From Triatoma infestans (lineage: Eukaryota > Arthropoda > Insecta > Hemiptera > Reduviidae), in NCBI GenBank assembly GCA_011037195.1, contig JAAEAF010000213.1, positions 248,001 through 312,000 on the forward strand: a DNA stretch of 64,000 nt, given 5' to 3'. Below, in pieces: positions 10,824-37,869 of this stretch. Within the stretch, counting starts at the first letter, position 1, and the number at the start of each line of letters is the position of its first letter. The notes under the pieces were generated by a model. It had not been told where the DNA came from and ran no database searches. It was given only the letters and a program-made list of their open reading frames with translations. A program made the translations under genes and the position numbers.

Positions 10824-11874
10824 ATTGTAACCATGGAAGAACACTAGAACAATGGGTATAGTTTAAAAAATAAATTAACTACTAAGGACCATGTATAATT
10901 TATTTCTAGTGGGTTCACAAATACAGAATAAATAAGAGAAAGTAAAAAGAATAAAAGAAATGTGAGCATAGAAAAGTTTTAAATTTTTACAAGTCACCTC
11001 ACTATCCATTAAAATAAAATGAAAAAATTAATTTCAAAAATCTTACAAAATATGAAATACTACTACAATTATTGTTTCAATTTCATTAACAGATGGAAAG
11101 TCTTATTACTCAATTACCACAAATTTTGTAATATACACTCGGAATGGAATTTAAACGATAGGTTTTGTATACTTTGTATACAAAAAAACATTGACAAATT
11201 TCTCCAGAGAAAAATTCAAAAATAAAATCAGGTGACTCATCGAAATCCATTCCCGCAATATTTGTAATATAAAATTTAAGTGGAACTTAACGAAAGGGTT
11301 TGTATATTTTTCATACAAATTTCTCGAAGTTAAAATTACAATATTAAAAAAAAAGTCTAATCTATTTATTTTAAATAACGTTAATTTCAATAAATTATTA
11401 CGACTCAACAATAACCGCATTTTATCTCACTTTATGCACACAAAATTATTTGTTTCAATTTATGAAATAATCTATTTTTTTTAATTATAGAATTTCATAA
11501 TAAAAAAAAAATACTGAACATCACATTAACGAAAATACTTAATTTTCGTAAATAAAATATTTTTAATTAAAATTATCTTAAATCAGTGAACAATCTGCCT
11601 TATAGAATTCGTATTTCATAGAATAATAATAATTATTATTATAATTAACAATATCGAAACTAATCAACTAAAAGAATACTGCAGCCCATATAGTTTGTTA
11701 GTTATAATACTAAAACAATTATCAATGTTAATAAATCTTGTCTCAAACTTGGAATTGTGCATACACACAGTTAAGTCTGGTAGAAAGATGTTTTTTTTAT
11801 ATTTTTATGAAAATAATTTGTACTCCTTCAACATTATAAGAGGTGATTTTTTCTTTTGTTTTTTAATTAAATAA
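10824..11874. other. AT-rich intergenic DNA and 3' UTR of helicase 1
   Basis: Very AT-rich with no supported gene. Tandem-like similarity between 11080-11235 and 11235-11330 (shared GAATGGAATTTAA and TTTGTATA blocks) suggests a small diverged duplication. The convergent helicase gene must end transcription somewhere here; I cannot fix the site. Confidence 0.5.
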
Positions 11875-26854
<14,980 letters not shown>

Positions 26855-27467
26855 TATAAAATATTCCCAGAGTCACGAATCTTAATAAAATTCAATAATA
26901 GTAACTATGAGCCAAACTTAAAAGAAGTAACGAGTAACATAGAATGTTGCAAAAACCTTAAAAAAAATAATAAGGAAACATAATGTAACTTCCACTCGAA
27001 ATTACCTAGGTTAGTTGGACTTAACATCCCAACTAGAAACTAGCTAGGTTAGTTGGACTTAGGAAGCATGGAAGGCGCAAGCGTATAAAATGCCAATAAA
27101 TAAAGTAAGTGGCAGGAACAGTATTAAACTAGATCATTCTTTCATCAGGTCAAGATAGTCTACGGACCATGCAAAATGGTCGTGGAAAAAATAAGAATTT
27201 GTTATTTCAGTATGTCTATTATATTCAGTTCAAACAGCTAATTACTTGAAATAGATTTTTATCAAATCTTTGCAAAATCAAAATTAGTTCTGTCGCAAGT
27301 ATTAAAAGGAATCTCTAAAACGAAAAATTCCATTATTTTCTCTTGTTTGCACTAAACAGAAGTGGTCAACTTGCAATTAGTCTCTTCAGCATTAACATTA
27401 CTCCTGATATCATCTTTATGTTTATGTATATTGGATCATTTGATCCGTCTTTTGTTTAAAATTTAAA

Positions 27468-28330
27468 ATAATCTTGTGTGAAACACTCACACAACTTTCT
27501 CTTACTGTAGTTCACAAAATTGTAATTGACATATTTTATAGTCAATATTCAAAATATTATGAAATTAGTCGGTGTTTTGATTGAGAAAATCGCGAAAATG
27601 AAAAACTCTTCAGCAAAAACGAACTTCCGGTTTACTAAGTTTCTTGAATCTCGGAAGTTTGGCAATTTATTTATTTCTAATTAAATCGTCTGATGGAAGA
27701 ATTGTATGATCACCTTTCACCTAAAATAGTACTTTATAGGAAAACATAACTCCACCCCTCCCCCCCAAAACCCCCTTAAATGACTTTACCCGGAGAAATG
27801 TTGCAAATAAAAGTTGTAGCTCTTTATATGTGTAATTCGCATTTTTAGTTTAAAGAAAATCGGTGGACCCATTTTAGAAAAATAGAAAGCTGAAAAATAC
27901 TTTACAGTAAAAACGCACTTCCCGTTATACGACTTTCTTCAAACACGGAATTTCGGCAACATTTTAATTCTAATTAATATTATTTAGATTGAAGAATTGT
28001 GTAATGACTGAAATAGCTACTTTACAAGAAAACATAACCCCAGAAGAGCCCTTAAATGAATTTTCCCGGACAAACGTTTCAAATAAAAATTGTAGCTCTC
28101 AATATGTGTAGGTGATATACCAAGTTTAAAGAAAATCGTTGGAGCCATTTTCGAGAAAGTCGCAAAAAAGTGAAAAAATTATGCAGTAAAGTGGTACTTC
28201 CAATTGAGGACTTGTGGCAGATAACTTACTGCCGGTGATACATCAAGTTTGTACTTTCTGCGATTTTTCGTTTGTGACCTATGCTGTTCATTCATGTACA
28301 TACTTATTGTGTATGAAGACATTGGAAGTC
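27468..28330 (+). repeat. CA-containing repeat copy
   Basis: It starts ATCTTGTGTGAAACACTCAC, has two inner modules with ACTTCCGGTTTACT and CTTCCCGTTATACGAC, and is decayed at the 3' end. Confidence 0.8.
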
Positions 28331-28690
28331 AATATTTTTGTACAGCCTCTCAAATAATCTCTGCAGTTAGATGAAGATTCTATAGACTATATTATGATAT
28401 GAAGATTCTGAAGACTATATTATGTACATGAAGATTCTGAAGACTATATTATGTATATGAAGATTCTGAAGACTATATTATGTATATGAAGATTCTGAAG
28501 AGTATATATATATATATATTTCTTAGATTTTTTGTATCGGCCCCATTATTCACAATATTTTCCTTTAGAGTTTTTGGGAACTGGTCAAAAATTGACTCCT
28601 TTTGAATAAAAGTCAGACTTGCGATTATTATTAATGATGGGTGCCTAAGTCAATATGGCTATTATTTCCCAAGAAAAAAAAAAACTACTA
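28310..28690. repeat. Dispersed repeat, copy 1
   Basis: The flanks of the minisatellite (TTTCTTAGATTTTTT, then a segment ending ATAAAAGTCAGA) recur in diverged form at about 29280-29660, giving a two-copy local family. Confidence 0.55.
28371..28510. repeat. 29-base minisatellite, about 5 units, ending in a TA run
   Basis: The unit begins ATGAAGATTCTGAAGACTAT. Copies start at 28371, 28399, 28428, 28457 and 28486. The first is 28 bases and slightly different. A single diverged unit with the same flank lies near 29340-29390. Confidence 0.9.
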
Positions 28691-28739
28691 CTAAGAAGAC
28701 TCAATCTACTCCTAAGATGTCTATCAATCTGACTACAAT

Positions 28740-29210
28740 ATCCTAAATATCCCTGAACTCCAATTCTCCCAAGCATTCCCTTGAGAGTGCTGACTCCCTA
28801 ATATGCGTAATCGGGACACTGACTGGTGATAGAGTACTCCTGCCTATTTTGTGTAAATGTCTGGCTACCCTGGCGTGTCCGGTCAGTATACCTACCAGGA
28901 ACCTCAATTGTATCCTACTCAACTAGAAGATACTTCATATCTCCCTATCTTTACATTTGTTATAAGCACCCTACCGTTTCTCCCTAATGCTTCTCTAATT
29001 CTCTTTTCCTCCATTGTTTGAGTTCTCTATCACCGACTAAAGCTGGCTCGGGACCACAAAGTGGCAGTGTGAACCCATTTGCGTTCTCACTGCTCTCATG
29101 AGTCACGCAATCAAACGCCCCCTCAATATCGAAAAAGCATCCCAACGCAGACTCCAGCGAATGCTCAATGCTACCTACGAGGGCGTGCAAGGCTGTCAAT
29201 GGTAAATCTT
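28740..29210 (-). mobile_element. Non-LTR retrotransposon remnant, reverse transcriptase, minus strand
   Basis: A minus-strand frame at 29199-28984 reads ALHALVGSIEHSLESALGCF then FDIEGAFDCVTHES. This is the RT motif A of R1/Jockey-like elements, with the FxDIxxAFD core intact. Later parts are frameshifted. Confidence 0.7.
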
Positions 29211-29279
29211 CCTAACAGGTAAGCATGCTGATTACCGTGGAGAGTGTTCTTTATATTATACATAGAAGAATAGAAAAAT

Positions 29280-29660
29280 ATATATACATGCGTATGAAGT
29301 TTGAACATTGGAGATTAAGGTTTTTTTACAGTCTTCTTAAATAATATGTGCAGTAGGATGAAGATTCTAAAGACAAATGAAGATTGCGCACCCTAAAATT
29401 TTATACTTGGCCGCGCGACGCAGAATTGCTAATAGCTGAAGTAACAGCCTAAGGGGGAAAAATAACTAAAATTAAGCAACTTTTCAATGAAACTAAAAAA
29501 AATTTTCTCATAAAAGCAAATGTATATTTCTTAGATTTTTTTTTTTTATCGACCACAATTATTTTCAAAATACTTTCCTATAGACTTTTCGGAAATTAGT
29601 CCAAAATTTACTCTTTTTTAATAAAGTCAGAGGAATGGTAATTCAAAGTTTTAAGTGGAG
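29280..29660. repeat. Dispersed repeat, copy 2
   Basis: This is a diverged copy of 28310-28690. A block at 29410-29520 (GAATTGCTAATAGCTGAAGT) recurs at about 30590-30690. Confidence 0.55.
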
Positions 29661-30589
29661 CTAGGGGGTTTATCTTCCCTCTACATTTTAATGCAATGCT
29701 ATGTATGGTTCCATCATCCTAATAATCTGCAAAATTACAGGTATCTAACAGAACATTTAGTAACTATTTGCATCTTTGAAGAAAATTTGGAATTAATAAT
29801 TTGAGAAATGCTGTTAAAGAAGTCTTGTGAATGATTTAAACCACATTATTTTAACTTAATTTCAGCAAAAAAATGTATTAGCTGATTTATTTTTCTTTTC
29901 GATGTTCTAGTTCAACAGAGAGGGATTGATATGCATTATATAAGTAGATTAAGGTACATTATTTAAAAGAAATTTTATATTCAAAATCATAAAAAAAAGA
30001 AATTATACAGCTTTTTATTACTAAAAAAATTGAAAAGGCCAAATATTGTAACAAACATTTTTGCTGCGTGTTTTCTATATACTAACTAGATGTTCTGAAC
30101 TATTATTACTTATAAAGAGAGAATTGGAAAAGAAAAGAAAAAAATCTACTCTTTGCTATTAGCACAAGAAAGTATAGAATTAAAATCTGGTTTTTCAAAA
30201 GAAGGCACAAGTTAGGAATACCCGATCACAAAATTAGGGCAGAGAACCTTACAGATGGTCTATTTGACCAGCTCTTTACATATTAGTTTATTTATTTAAG
30301 AAACAATTTTGACTGAAATTTTTTCCTTTACTTTGGTTATGATGATAGAAAATTCTTTTCAAAGTTTCTCAAAAAACCTCTATTTTCCCTATAAATTTTT
30401 CATCTTTTACTTTCTCATTCAGATTTCAAATGATCTATCTTTGTTTGCATAGTTGAATAAATTTAAAAATGATGGGGAATAAACGATCACAGAATGAAGT
30501 AGTAATTATAAATACATTGCAAAATTTCTCTATAATTAACGAACATCAGTTGCCAGTGCAACTGAAAATTTTATATTAAGCCAAGCGAT

Positions 30590-31245
30590 CCAGAATATCT
30601 AATAGCCGAAGTAATAGCCTGGGGGGGGGGGCTAAAGTTAAGCAATTGTACAGTGAAATGGAAAAATGTTCTCATCAAAGCATAATGTAATTTGGGAAGA
30701 TATTTATAATCAATTAGGTGCTAATGATATACACTTCTCGATCTGCATTATATACGGTGTTGTAAAGAATTATTATGAGCTTTGGGATATTGTTGAGAAA
30801 TGTGGACACTAAGACAGATGTTCAATATTCTGTTGACACAAAAGAGTCTTATTCAAAAAGTTCTACATCAGAATCTTATGATGAAGACGATGATACTAGA
30901 AAAGATGCAATTTTGACATTATCTTATGATGGGTATATGGATTTGGCAATAAACTTAGGTATAATATTGAAGAGGGAGATAAAAGAGAAGGAAATATTTA
31001 ACAAGGAAGGCACAATGTTGGACAAACATTCTGAACAGATATATCTTGCAATCACTAAATGCATTTTGAAATTTGTGAAAGCCTCAATAACACTTTCAGG
31101 TTCAGTATATGCAAAGGTGGACGCAGTTTGCGTATGTGATGCGTACTTGTTGTTCGGATTCTTGACCCTCCAGAAGAACCTGTATTTCTTTATGTAAAGG
31201 GACACGGAAATTTTAAAATCGAAGACTTATCAAATATAAAAAGTA
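30590..31245 (+). pseudogene. Unrecognised coding remnant, 140-codon frame plus shifted pieces
   Basis: The longest open frame is 30775-31197. It contains an acidic Ser-rich part (SSTSESYDEDDDT) and ITKCILKFVKASITLSGSVY. In another frame just upstream I read IWEDIYNQLGANDIHFSICI and VVKNYYELWDIVEK, which looks like a Myb-like helix. Just downstream, in a third frame, RILDPPEEPVFLYVKGHG continues plausibly. The whole looks like a coding region broken by frameshifts, perhaps from a DNA transposon. I do not recognise the family. Confidence 0.4.
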
Positions 31246-31619
31246 GTCAGGTAATTTAAGGAGAAATGCAGTAGAAAAGACGAGGGGGAAAGATTTAGCA
31301 TCCAGAATTAGAAATAAATTTTGGGTGAATTAATTTACGACTAGGGGATCCAGAACCTGTAGATGTGCCAAATTTGCAGACAGTGCGAGTTGTAGAATGG
31401 AAAGCATCAAAAAATAAAAATTATACGAAGATAGCATAGAATCATTATACCTATGTAAAAATTCGAATAAGTATTGTGAAATAATCAGAGATATTGGCTA
31501 TTTTTCATTCTAGGTTTATTACTGACCAATACGTCTAGTCCACCTATTCAAACAATATTGCAAAAATCAATATAACAAAGCACCGGTGGAGTTGTGAAGA
31601 AAATAAAATTTCCAATGGC

Positions 31620-32020
31620 ACTTTAGATTGATCATGGGATGGGTCATAATCCCAGGCACTGCTGCCAGTAGAGGCTTATTGTGCCTACTGGCCGTGAACC
31701 AAATGCTCGTAATAATATAACCAATGCCAATTAATAATTTAAAAAAATAAAAAACTAAATGCTCCCATTCTGACTGCGCCCTACCAGCCTTTAGTCACCT
31801 GAAACGAAGTATCAAACCCTGTCCCCAATATGTTAATCACAAGTCCTGGGTCGACTTTATGTACTATGTCCAAGAGTCTGGCAAAGGAGTTAGTTGTTCG
31901 TTAGGCTGGGCGCAAAGGCCCTTGCCTCCACTTGCGTCAAAGTAGCACCTCCACTGCCATGGTCGGAGTACTCTTAAAGGCCCTGTGATGAACACGCCGG
32001 CAACCGTTAAGCAGACATAT
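31620..32020. repeat. Retroelement-like debris
   Basis: GC-richer than its surroundings. GGCTTATTGTGCC recurs in similar form near 19270, and the end (GTGATGAACACG, then CCGTTAAG) resembles 6425-6455. It is probably the 3' part of a non-LTR element or SINE. Confidence 0.4.
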
Positions 32021-32705
32021 ATTTTTGTACGACATGGTAATTAAATATGATAAGGAGAAGCAATTAAAATTTTTTCTATGCTCAACGAAACTAACACATC
32101 GCTTGCTATAGCAAAGTGGCTGAAAGTTGGTTTAACAGTCTTCACAATGCAGGCCGCCGGAAGTAGTGACTTGTTTATGTATTTTAAATATTTATATATA
32201 TCTATGTTATATATATTTTATGTATTCTACTTTATAATATCTATCTTATATTATCTATTTATTAATATCTATTATTTTATAATACCTGTATAGTATTTTA
32301 AGTATATCTATTTTATATATATATGAATATAAACAGCATTTATAAACATTGTATAAATGGCTAACTGCGAGTATAAATGAATATGAAAGGGCTTTAGCAA
32401 GCGCAAGGCTAAGAGTATTCACCCAATTTGCATCTTTTCATGAGTATTTCGCTGCCTGTTACGCGATCTACTCTTCGATATTCTTATTTGTTACATGAGA
32501 AATGATGTAGCTCTATAATCAAAATTGTGTCTAATTGAAAAGTGAGAGAGAGAGAGGGATTGATTGAAGGTTTGTGAAAATCTTACAGGAAATTCCTTAT
32601 TGCGACTAACTATAATATAATATTTAGGATAATCAATATATAAATATAACAGTAAATACATAACTTATTTAACATAACATAAACATTAGATTTAGGAGTT
32701 TTAGT

Positions 32706-32743
32706 ACTGTTGAGGAAGGCCTCATTAGGCCGAAACGTCCAGT
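32706..32743 (+). ncRNA. Hammerhead ribozyme-like motif, Penelope-type
   Basis: The sequence can be drawn as helix I ACTG/CAGT (32706-32709 with 32740-32743), core TTGAGGA (expected CTGANGA, one mismatch), stem II GGCC/GGCC with loop TCATTA, then GAAAC and GTC. One extra A lies between core and stem II. Activity is not shown. Confidence 0.35.
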
Positions 32744-34020
32744 TTAAATGTTGAAAAATATGAGAAATAGTCAATAATTTGTTCTTAGTATTGTTATTAT
32801 TCTCTTCACTATTGCAAGACACCTAAATTTACCTTAGGAGGTTCTAATTAAATTTATTATGTAGTATATAATGTTATATGTAAAGAAGTATTCACAAATT
32901 GTAATGGTGAGAGTTCGATAGCAGTTGACGATTGTTTCCTATCATTGCCTACAACGAAGGAAATTGTTCTGAAAGAATAACAATGCAGAAAAAATTCAGG
33001 ATTAAGTAAGTACCAAGTATGCATTAGAAAATATTGCAAACAATTCCAGAAATTGTTGTTCCACATGCTCTATGTTGAAAATGAGGTCTTTTATATCTGA
33101 TACACAGCTGAAATCTTTAATACCTACCAAAAGAAATGAACTACTACTACTACTAATAATAATCTTGTTGTGTTGAGGTCCTTGAGATAGTTAGTTATTC
33201 GTTTCTTAATCTATGGATATTTTGACCCACCATCTTCTTCTACGCGGGCGTCTGTTTGGTCAAATGCAAATATAATTTGTAGGCACTGAGTACCAACAGT
33301 GATTTCTACATTAGACATTTTCACTTAGGCTCTACACGAAAGTTACCGGACTTGGCCTACGCTGATGACAAATTAAATTGTAATCTAGTTTATTCTTTAA
33401 TAAATGAAAAACATCCTGAATCCAATTAATGAAGTACTACTAGTGTTACAAGCACTACCGAAGTAATATCAGTAAAGCCTTAATAAGGTTAAAATATTTG
33501 CGGAAATTTGAATTTGCGCGCCAGCTGATATTGACTCCAATATGTAGACTATTTAAACAGGCAGAGAACGGTGGCTACAGTCTGACGAACTGATTTAATA
33601 GGTGTTTAATAAAATTGCTAGAAGAATCTAACTGTGCATAAATGTTTTTAGGAATATTATGGAGAAATAGAATTTCTTTGGACATAACTCCAAATTTGAA
33701 CTTGAATCTTTATAGGTCTGAGACCCAAAGAGTTCTTGATTAAAATTTATGTGGATGTGTATAAAGTAATTACAAATATTTAAACAGAATTTAAATCAAT
33801 CATATTGTGATATACAATTTTTCGAAAAATGTTTATCGTACTTTTAATGGCAACAAAGCAACTAAAATAAAAGCTGTTTAATATAGTTTGGCAATTTTTA
33901 ATTACTTATGACAAAGTACAGGTTATATCATTTGCGGCCTTAACCTGAGAAGGCTGGTAAGTGGGATAGAGAGATATTTTCAGCTCAGTTCCATTTAGCA
34001 TTTTTTTTCTTAAAGCTTAA

Positions 34021-34142
34021 ATGGCTGGACGTAGAGTAGCAATTACTCCAATCGACTGGGCAAAAATTGCAGCAAGAGTTTCAGATGACCAAAAGCAGAA
34101 ATTTTTGGCATTCCGTGCCAAATCTGAATCATATTTGAGGAG
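34021..34142 (+). CDS. ATPsynD: ATP synthase d exon 1
   Basis: It has the start ATG and 40 codons plus two bases, ending KSESYLR, then the donor AGGAG/GTTAGT. Confidence 0.96.
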
Positions 34143-34822
34143 GTTAGTAATTTTATTTCAAAATTTAATCAATAATATCGGCTAAATTATTTTTGTATTT
34201 TTCTAGGATGAATGCAAACCCAGAAAGTACACCTAAAATTGAATGGGCCTATTACAAAAATATTATACCAGTGCCAGGAATGGTAGATAATTTCCAGAAG
34301 CAGTATGAGAGTATGATTATACCATTTCCTGCTGATACTGCTACACCTCTTATCGATGCCCAAGAGCAACACATAGTATGTTCTTTTCTTTTTATATGTT
34401 ATAAAATAATACCTTTTTATTTAATGGTAACTTAACAAGATTAATAGTTCATTGCAATTATATTTAACAAAAAGTTACCGCTTTGAATATAAATATTCTT
34501 TATTATTACCATATTAAAAAGAGCCAAAGATACAGAATAATAATACCAAAACTATTTCTATATTGTGTTATGTAATCTGTTTTAGAAAAAAGAAATTGAA
34601 GAATTCAAGGCCGAGAGCAACAAAAGAATAAACACATATAAAGCAGAAGCAGAACGAATCCGCGGTTTGTTACCGTACGAGCAAATGACCATGGAAGATT
34701 TCCGGGATGCTCATCCTGATTTGGCTTTCGATCCAGTCAACAGACCAACATTTTGGCCACATACACCTGAAGAACAGTTGGGATATACTCCTAAGGATGC
34801 TTCGTCATCTGGTGGACATTAG
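34021..34822 (+). CDS. ATPsynD: ATP synthase subunit d, mitochondrial; complete, 3 exons
   Basis: Exons 34021-34142, 34207-34375 and 34586-34822 join in phase to 175 residues and TAG. Subunit d is part of the peripheral stalk (stator) of mitochondrial F1Fo ATP synthase, on the matrix side, and holds the catalytic head against rotation. The start reads MAGRRVAITPIDWAKIAARV. The middle reads IEWAYYKNIIPVPGMVDNF, FQKQYESMIIPFP and DAQEQH. The last exon is a charged helix (KKEIEEFKAESNKRINTYKA) followed by LLPYEQMTMEDFRDAHPD and NRPTFWPHTPEEQLGY, which is strongly conserved in insects. The length fits the family. The gene is compact, with introns of 64 and 210 bases, and has AATAAA 64 bases past the stop. 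It lies between the two helicase genes on the opposite strand. Confidence 0.96.
34207..34375 (+). CDS. ATPsynD: ATP synthase d exon 2
   Basis: The acceptor is TTTTTCTAG. The first base completes Arg, then MNANPESTPKIEWAYY follows, ending LIDAQEQHI before GTATGT. Confidence 0.96.
34586..34822 (+). CDS. ATPsynD: ATP synthase d exon 3
   Basis: The acceptor is TCTGTTTTAG. It has 78 codons and a stop, ending PKDASSSGGH. Confidence 0.96.
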   Translation, partial: KKEIEEFKAESNKRINTYKAEAERIRGLLPYEQMTMEDFRDAHPDLAFDPVNRPTFWPHTPEEQLGYTPKDASSSGGH

Positions 34823-34886
34823 ACTTACAATCAGTGTATTTATTACCTTAGCTACAAGTAAAATTTGTTAATATGGGAATAAGATG

Positions 34887-34892
34887 AATAAA
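34887..34892 (+). promoter_or_regulatory. Polyadenylation signal of ATP synthase d
   Basis: AATAAA lies 64 bases after the stop codon. Confidence 0.7.
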
Positions 34893-36583
34893 ACCTAGTA
34901 TGTTATGACATAACGTTATAATCCTACATTAAATTCTAAAATTTATAGTTATATCAATCAAAACCTTCAATGAAATAACAATAATGTGCGCAGATGTAAT
35001 TATATTAAACGTAGACTATTAAAAATCCGCTGAAGCTTATTTAAAAAAAAAGAATATATTTCTCTCACGTTAGCAGAAAATTTGTCTGACCTATCCTTTT
35101 AGGTAGCTAGTGTATTACTTTGGGGGGAGGGGGAGCATGTAACATTGGATGAACATTTCCAAAGGAGGTACGAAGTGTCACAATTTTACTTCCAGAAAAT
35201 TCTTCGTACTGTTTGTGTTGAATTTTTTCTTTGTATATATTCCACGTTTTCAGCTAGTGTCCAGCACTTCCACTGGTTCCCAGTGGGTATTGCAGCTCAA
35301 CTCTGTTAAAAAAATTAAGAAATGGGTGGGGGGAAAAACTGAATAAAATAGGATCATTTTTATCCTAAGACACTTAATTTTAAAATTTCGTTTATCCATG
35401 TTTAAAAAGAAATCATTTTATAAGAGATTATAGTGCCACTTTTACATTATCGAGCTCAGTTTTATCCACAGCGCAAGTGAGTGTGGCATCTGAACAACAG
35501 TTATAAAAGGGCTTCACTCTCTTGCCAGAATTTTCATGATTTTACTCTAGACATTCCTTACATACTGGGAGCATAGACCTGATTTTCTCTCACTTTTTCT
35601 CGTATTTCTTCGTTTTTTAATTGAAGAGTGATTATTAGCTCTTCTTGTCCTTTCTGTTTCGTAGCCAGTTTCTTCTCTGTCACTTGGTAAAAATGAAAAA
35701 TATGTTTGGAGTATGGGAAAATGTATTAACAGGAAACTGTTTCACGTTCTGCTCAGCTGGAGTCCACCTATTTCTATTTATCCAGCTTTATTTTCTTTCG
35801 GCATATTATGCCCCAATGTACCATTCATTCTCTGAACTAATAAGTGCAAGAAAGGAAGCTTCTTATCTCTTCATTTCCATCGTGGATTTATTGTGTTACT
35901 ATGTGAATTGCCTAGTGGGATAGAAAGGAAGCAATTCCTCTTCCCAAATCATGAAAATATTATCTTTATACCTACTCCAGGAAGCGGACCTGGCTGTATC
36001 TTAAACTAGTTTTCCGACTTTTCCTTGTACTATTCCATAGGCTACCATTGGATTTAGAGGGAAACCTAATGCTGTGCATAGAAAATTTTGTGGAAGTAGA
36101 AAATGTGGATTCTAAACAGATCTTTGCGAGTTTCGCCAAGTCCTATGCTACACAGTTCTGCTAGAGACATTTCGATGAAAGAAGAGGTTATATCAAAATT
36201 GATTGTGAGATCCGTTTCTTTCAGAAGAATCTATTTATTTTTTTGACGAAATAGTTGGATTTTTTTATGAAAAGAGCCCTTGAGATCTACTTATGCGCTC
36301 ATTTCTCGAGCTATATTTTAAATCAGTTTATTTTTATATTTCAAGAGAAAATAAGAACTTCAGTAATGAACTGAACCGCCCAATCCTCAGAGGAATGTCC
36401 AAAAAAGGAGTACCTTTTTAAAAGGAGTTTACTTTTTAACCATTCCTTCGACAGATCTAACTATTAACTTTCTTAACTCTGTTAAGTGAAGAAGTACATT
36501 CATTTCATTTTTCACCAAATTTATTGCTATCCTATAGCTAGCAAAAGAACGTGAAATCATGTCTTTGATAACTCGAAAACGAA

Positions 36584-37114
36584 AAATCTGGTGGGTAACA
36601 CTCACATGTTTTGCTTACTGCAATTTACATCATTTTAATTGATTTATTTATTTATATTAATTTTACTTGTAACTGAAAATGTACATATGAGCATCCGAAA
36701 TACAACTAGGCAAAGAAAGTCATACATCAGGTAAACTGCTTTTCTTTAAACTCGAAATTTTGGCAACACATTAAATTCATATAGATTCACTAAATACAAT
36801 ATAGATGATAATATTGAAACGAATCGGATATCGCATATTATTGAAATGCTACTTTGCAGAAAGGCATAACATCCCTCCGTAAGTGAATTTTCTCCTTAAA
36901 AAAAGATTCAAATAAAAGTTGTTTGTTTTATGATTACTTGATGTGCTAACTGGAAGTGTGTTTTTACTGATCAGTTTTTGTGATTTTCTTCATAAAAACA
37001 CCGACGAATTTCATTAAATTTGATATACTAACTATAAAGTTTGTCAATTACAGTTTTGAAAACTGAAGTAAGAAGAAGTTGTGTGACTGTTTCACACTAG
37101 ATTTTTTTTTTTTA
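36584..37114. repeat. CA-repeat family, palindromic copy with the same terminus at both ends
   Basis: The left end reads AAAATCTGGTGGGTAACACT. The right end reads, on the minus strand, AAATCTAGTGTGAAACAGTC. The element is thus bounded by inverted copies of the 5' terminus. Confidence 0.75.
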
Positions 37115-37365
37115 ACGAGGCGCCAGTAAGAGAAAATATGTTTCATTGGCGAAATTTTCATAATTATAACATATACATATATTTTTACTCAGGCAGTGAT
37201 TGAATTATTGCTAATCTCCAAAGGTATGATGATCCCTTATTGACAATGTACACAGCATACACAAAAAAGAGCGACTGGATAGGCGCCAAAAGCTCAGTGT
37301 CCACTGAAATTTTTACAAAGTAGTAGTAATTGAGAAAAGTATACATTGTATATTTAATACTGGTT

Positions 37366-37630
37366 AGGGGGCGAGATTATTTCAGGGGTAGCGCGATGGA
37401 TTAGCAACGCGGAGGGCCAGAGTTCGGGTCCAGCTGCGCCGCCTTTTGATTTTCTCGCCCTAGTAGCCTCTACAATTCACTGACTGGTGGTAGGCAGTAT
37501 TGTCTGTACCGAGAGAACACTTTCTGAGGCGAGTAATGCACTGAAAACGTTGCGAACTTTGCGGTAGCTATATGGGCCTAGAAGAGCTTTGGGTAGCGTA
37601 GGGCTTGTACCCCTAAAGAGCGTTAAAAAA
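37366..37630 (+). mobile_element. tRNA-derived SINE, copy 1
   Basis: The head has a box A-like GGTAGCGCGATGGATTAGCA and a box B-like AGTTCGGGTCC at tRNA-like spacing. The body (CCTAGTAGCCTCT, then GAGAGAACA and TGCACTGAAAA) is shared with 52561-52806. It ends in an A run. Confidence 0.7.
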
Positions 37631-37869
37631 AAATACTGAAAATCGTCAGGTCCAAAATAAAAATACTGTCCAAATCGTCAGGTCCTAAAGTTATAAGGAA
37701 ATGATTAAAATATCATAATATAATCATTTTCTCATATACAGAATGTATGTAGGAATTGAAAAGTGAGAAATAGTCGCTAGATAGTACTTAAGCCCTTTTA
37801 TGTTTGTCCTAATTTAAATTAAGTCAAATCATATATTTACTAATTAGTGGTCTTTACTTCTATTTTTTC

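Larger units (their letters stand above)
26855..34020. other. Intergenic DNA between helicase 1 and ATP synthase d
   Basis: This stretch contains the 5' flank of helicase 1, a copy of the CA-containing repeat (27468-28330), a 29-base minisatellite, RT debris on the minus strand, an unassigned frame at 30775, a hammerhead-like motif at 32706, and LINE/SINE-like debris at 31620-32010. No intact gene is supported. Confidence 0.6.

Noticed and set aside
28371..28510. CRISPR-like array
   Set aside because: The repeats are contiguous with no spacers and the DNA is eukaryotic.
35645..35923. 92-codon + frame with hydrophobic segments
   Set aside because: No family similarity recognised, no splice or codon support, and repeat-rich surroundings.
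37385..37435. Possible tRNA gene
   Set aside because: Box A and B are tRNA-like but no full cloverleaf forms, and the sequence continues into a repeated SINE body.
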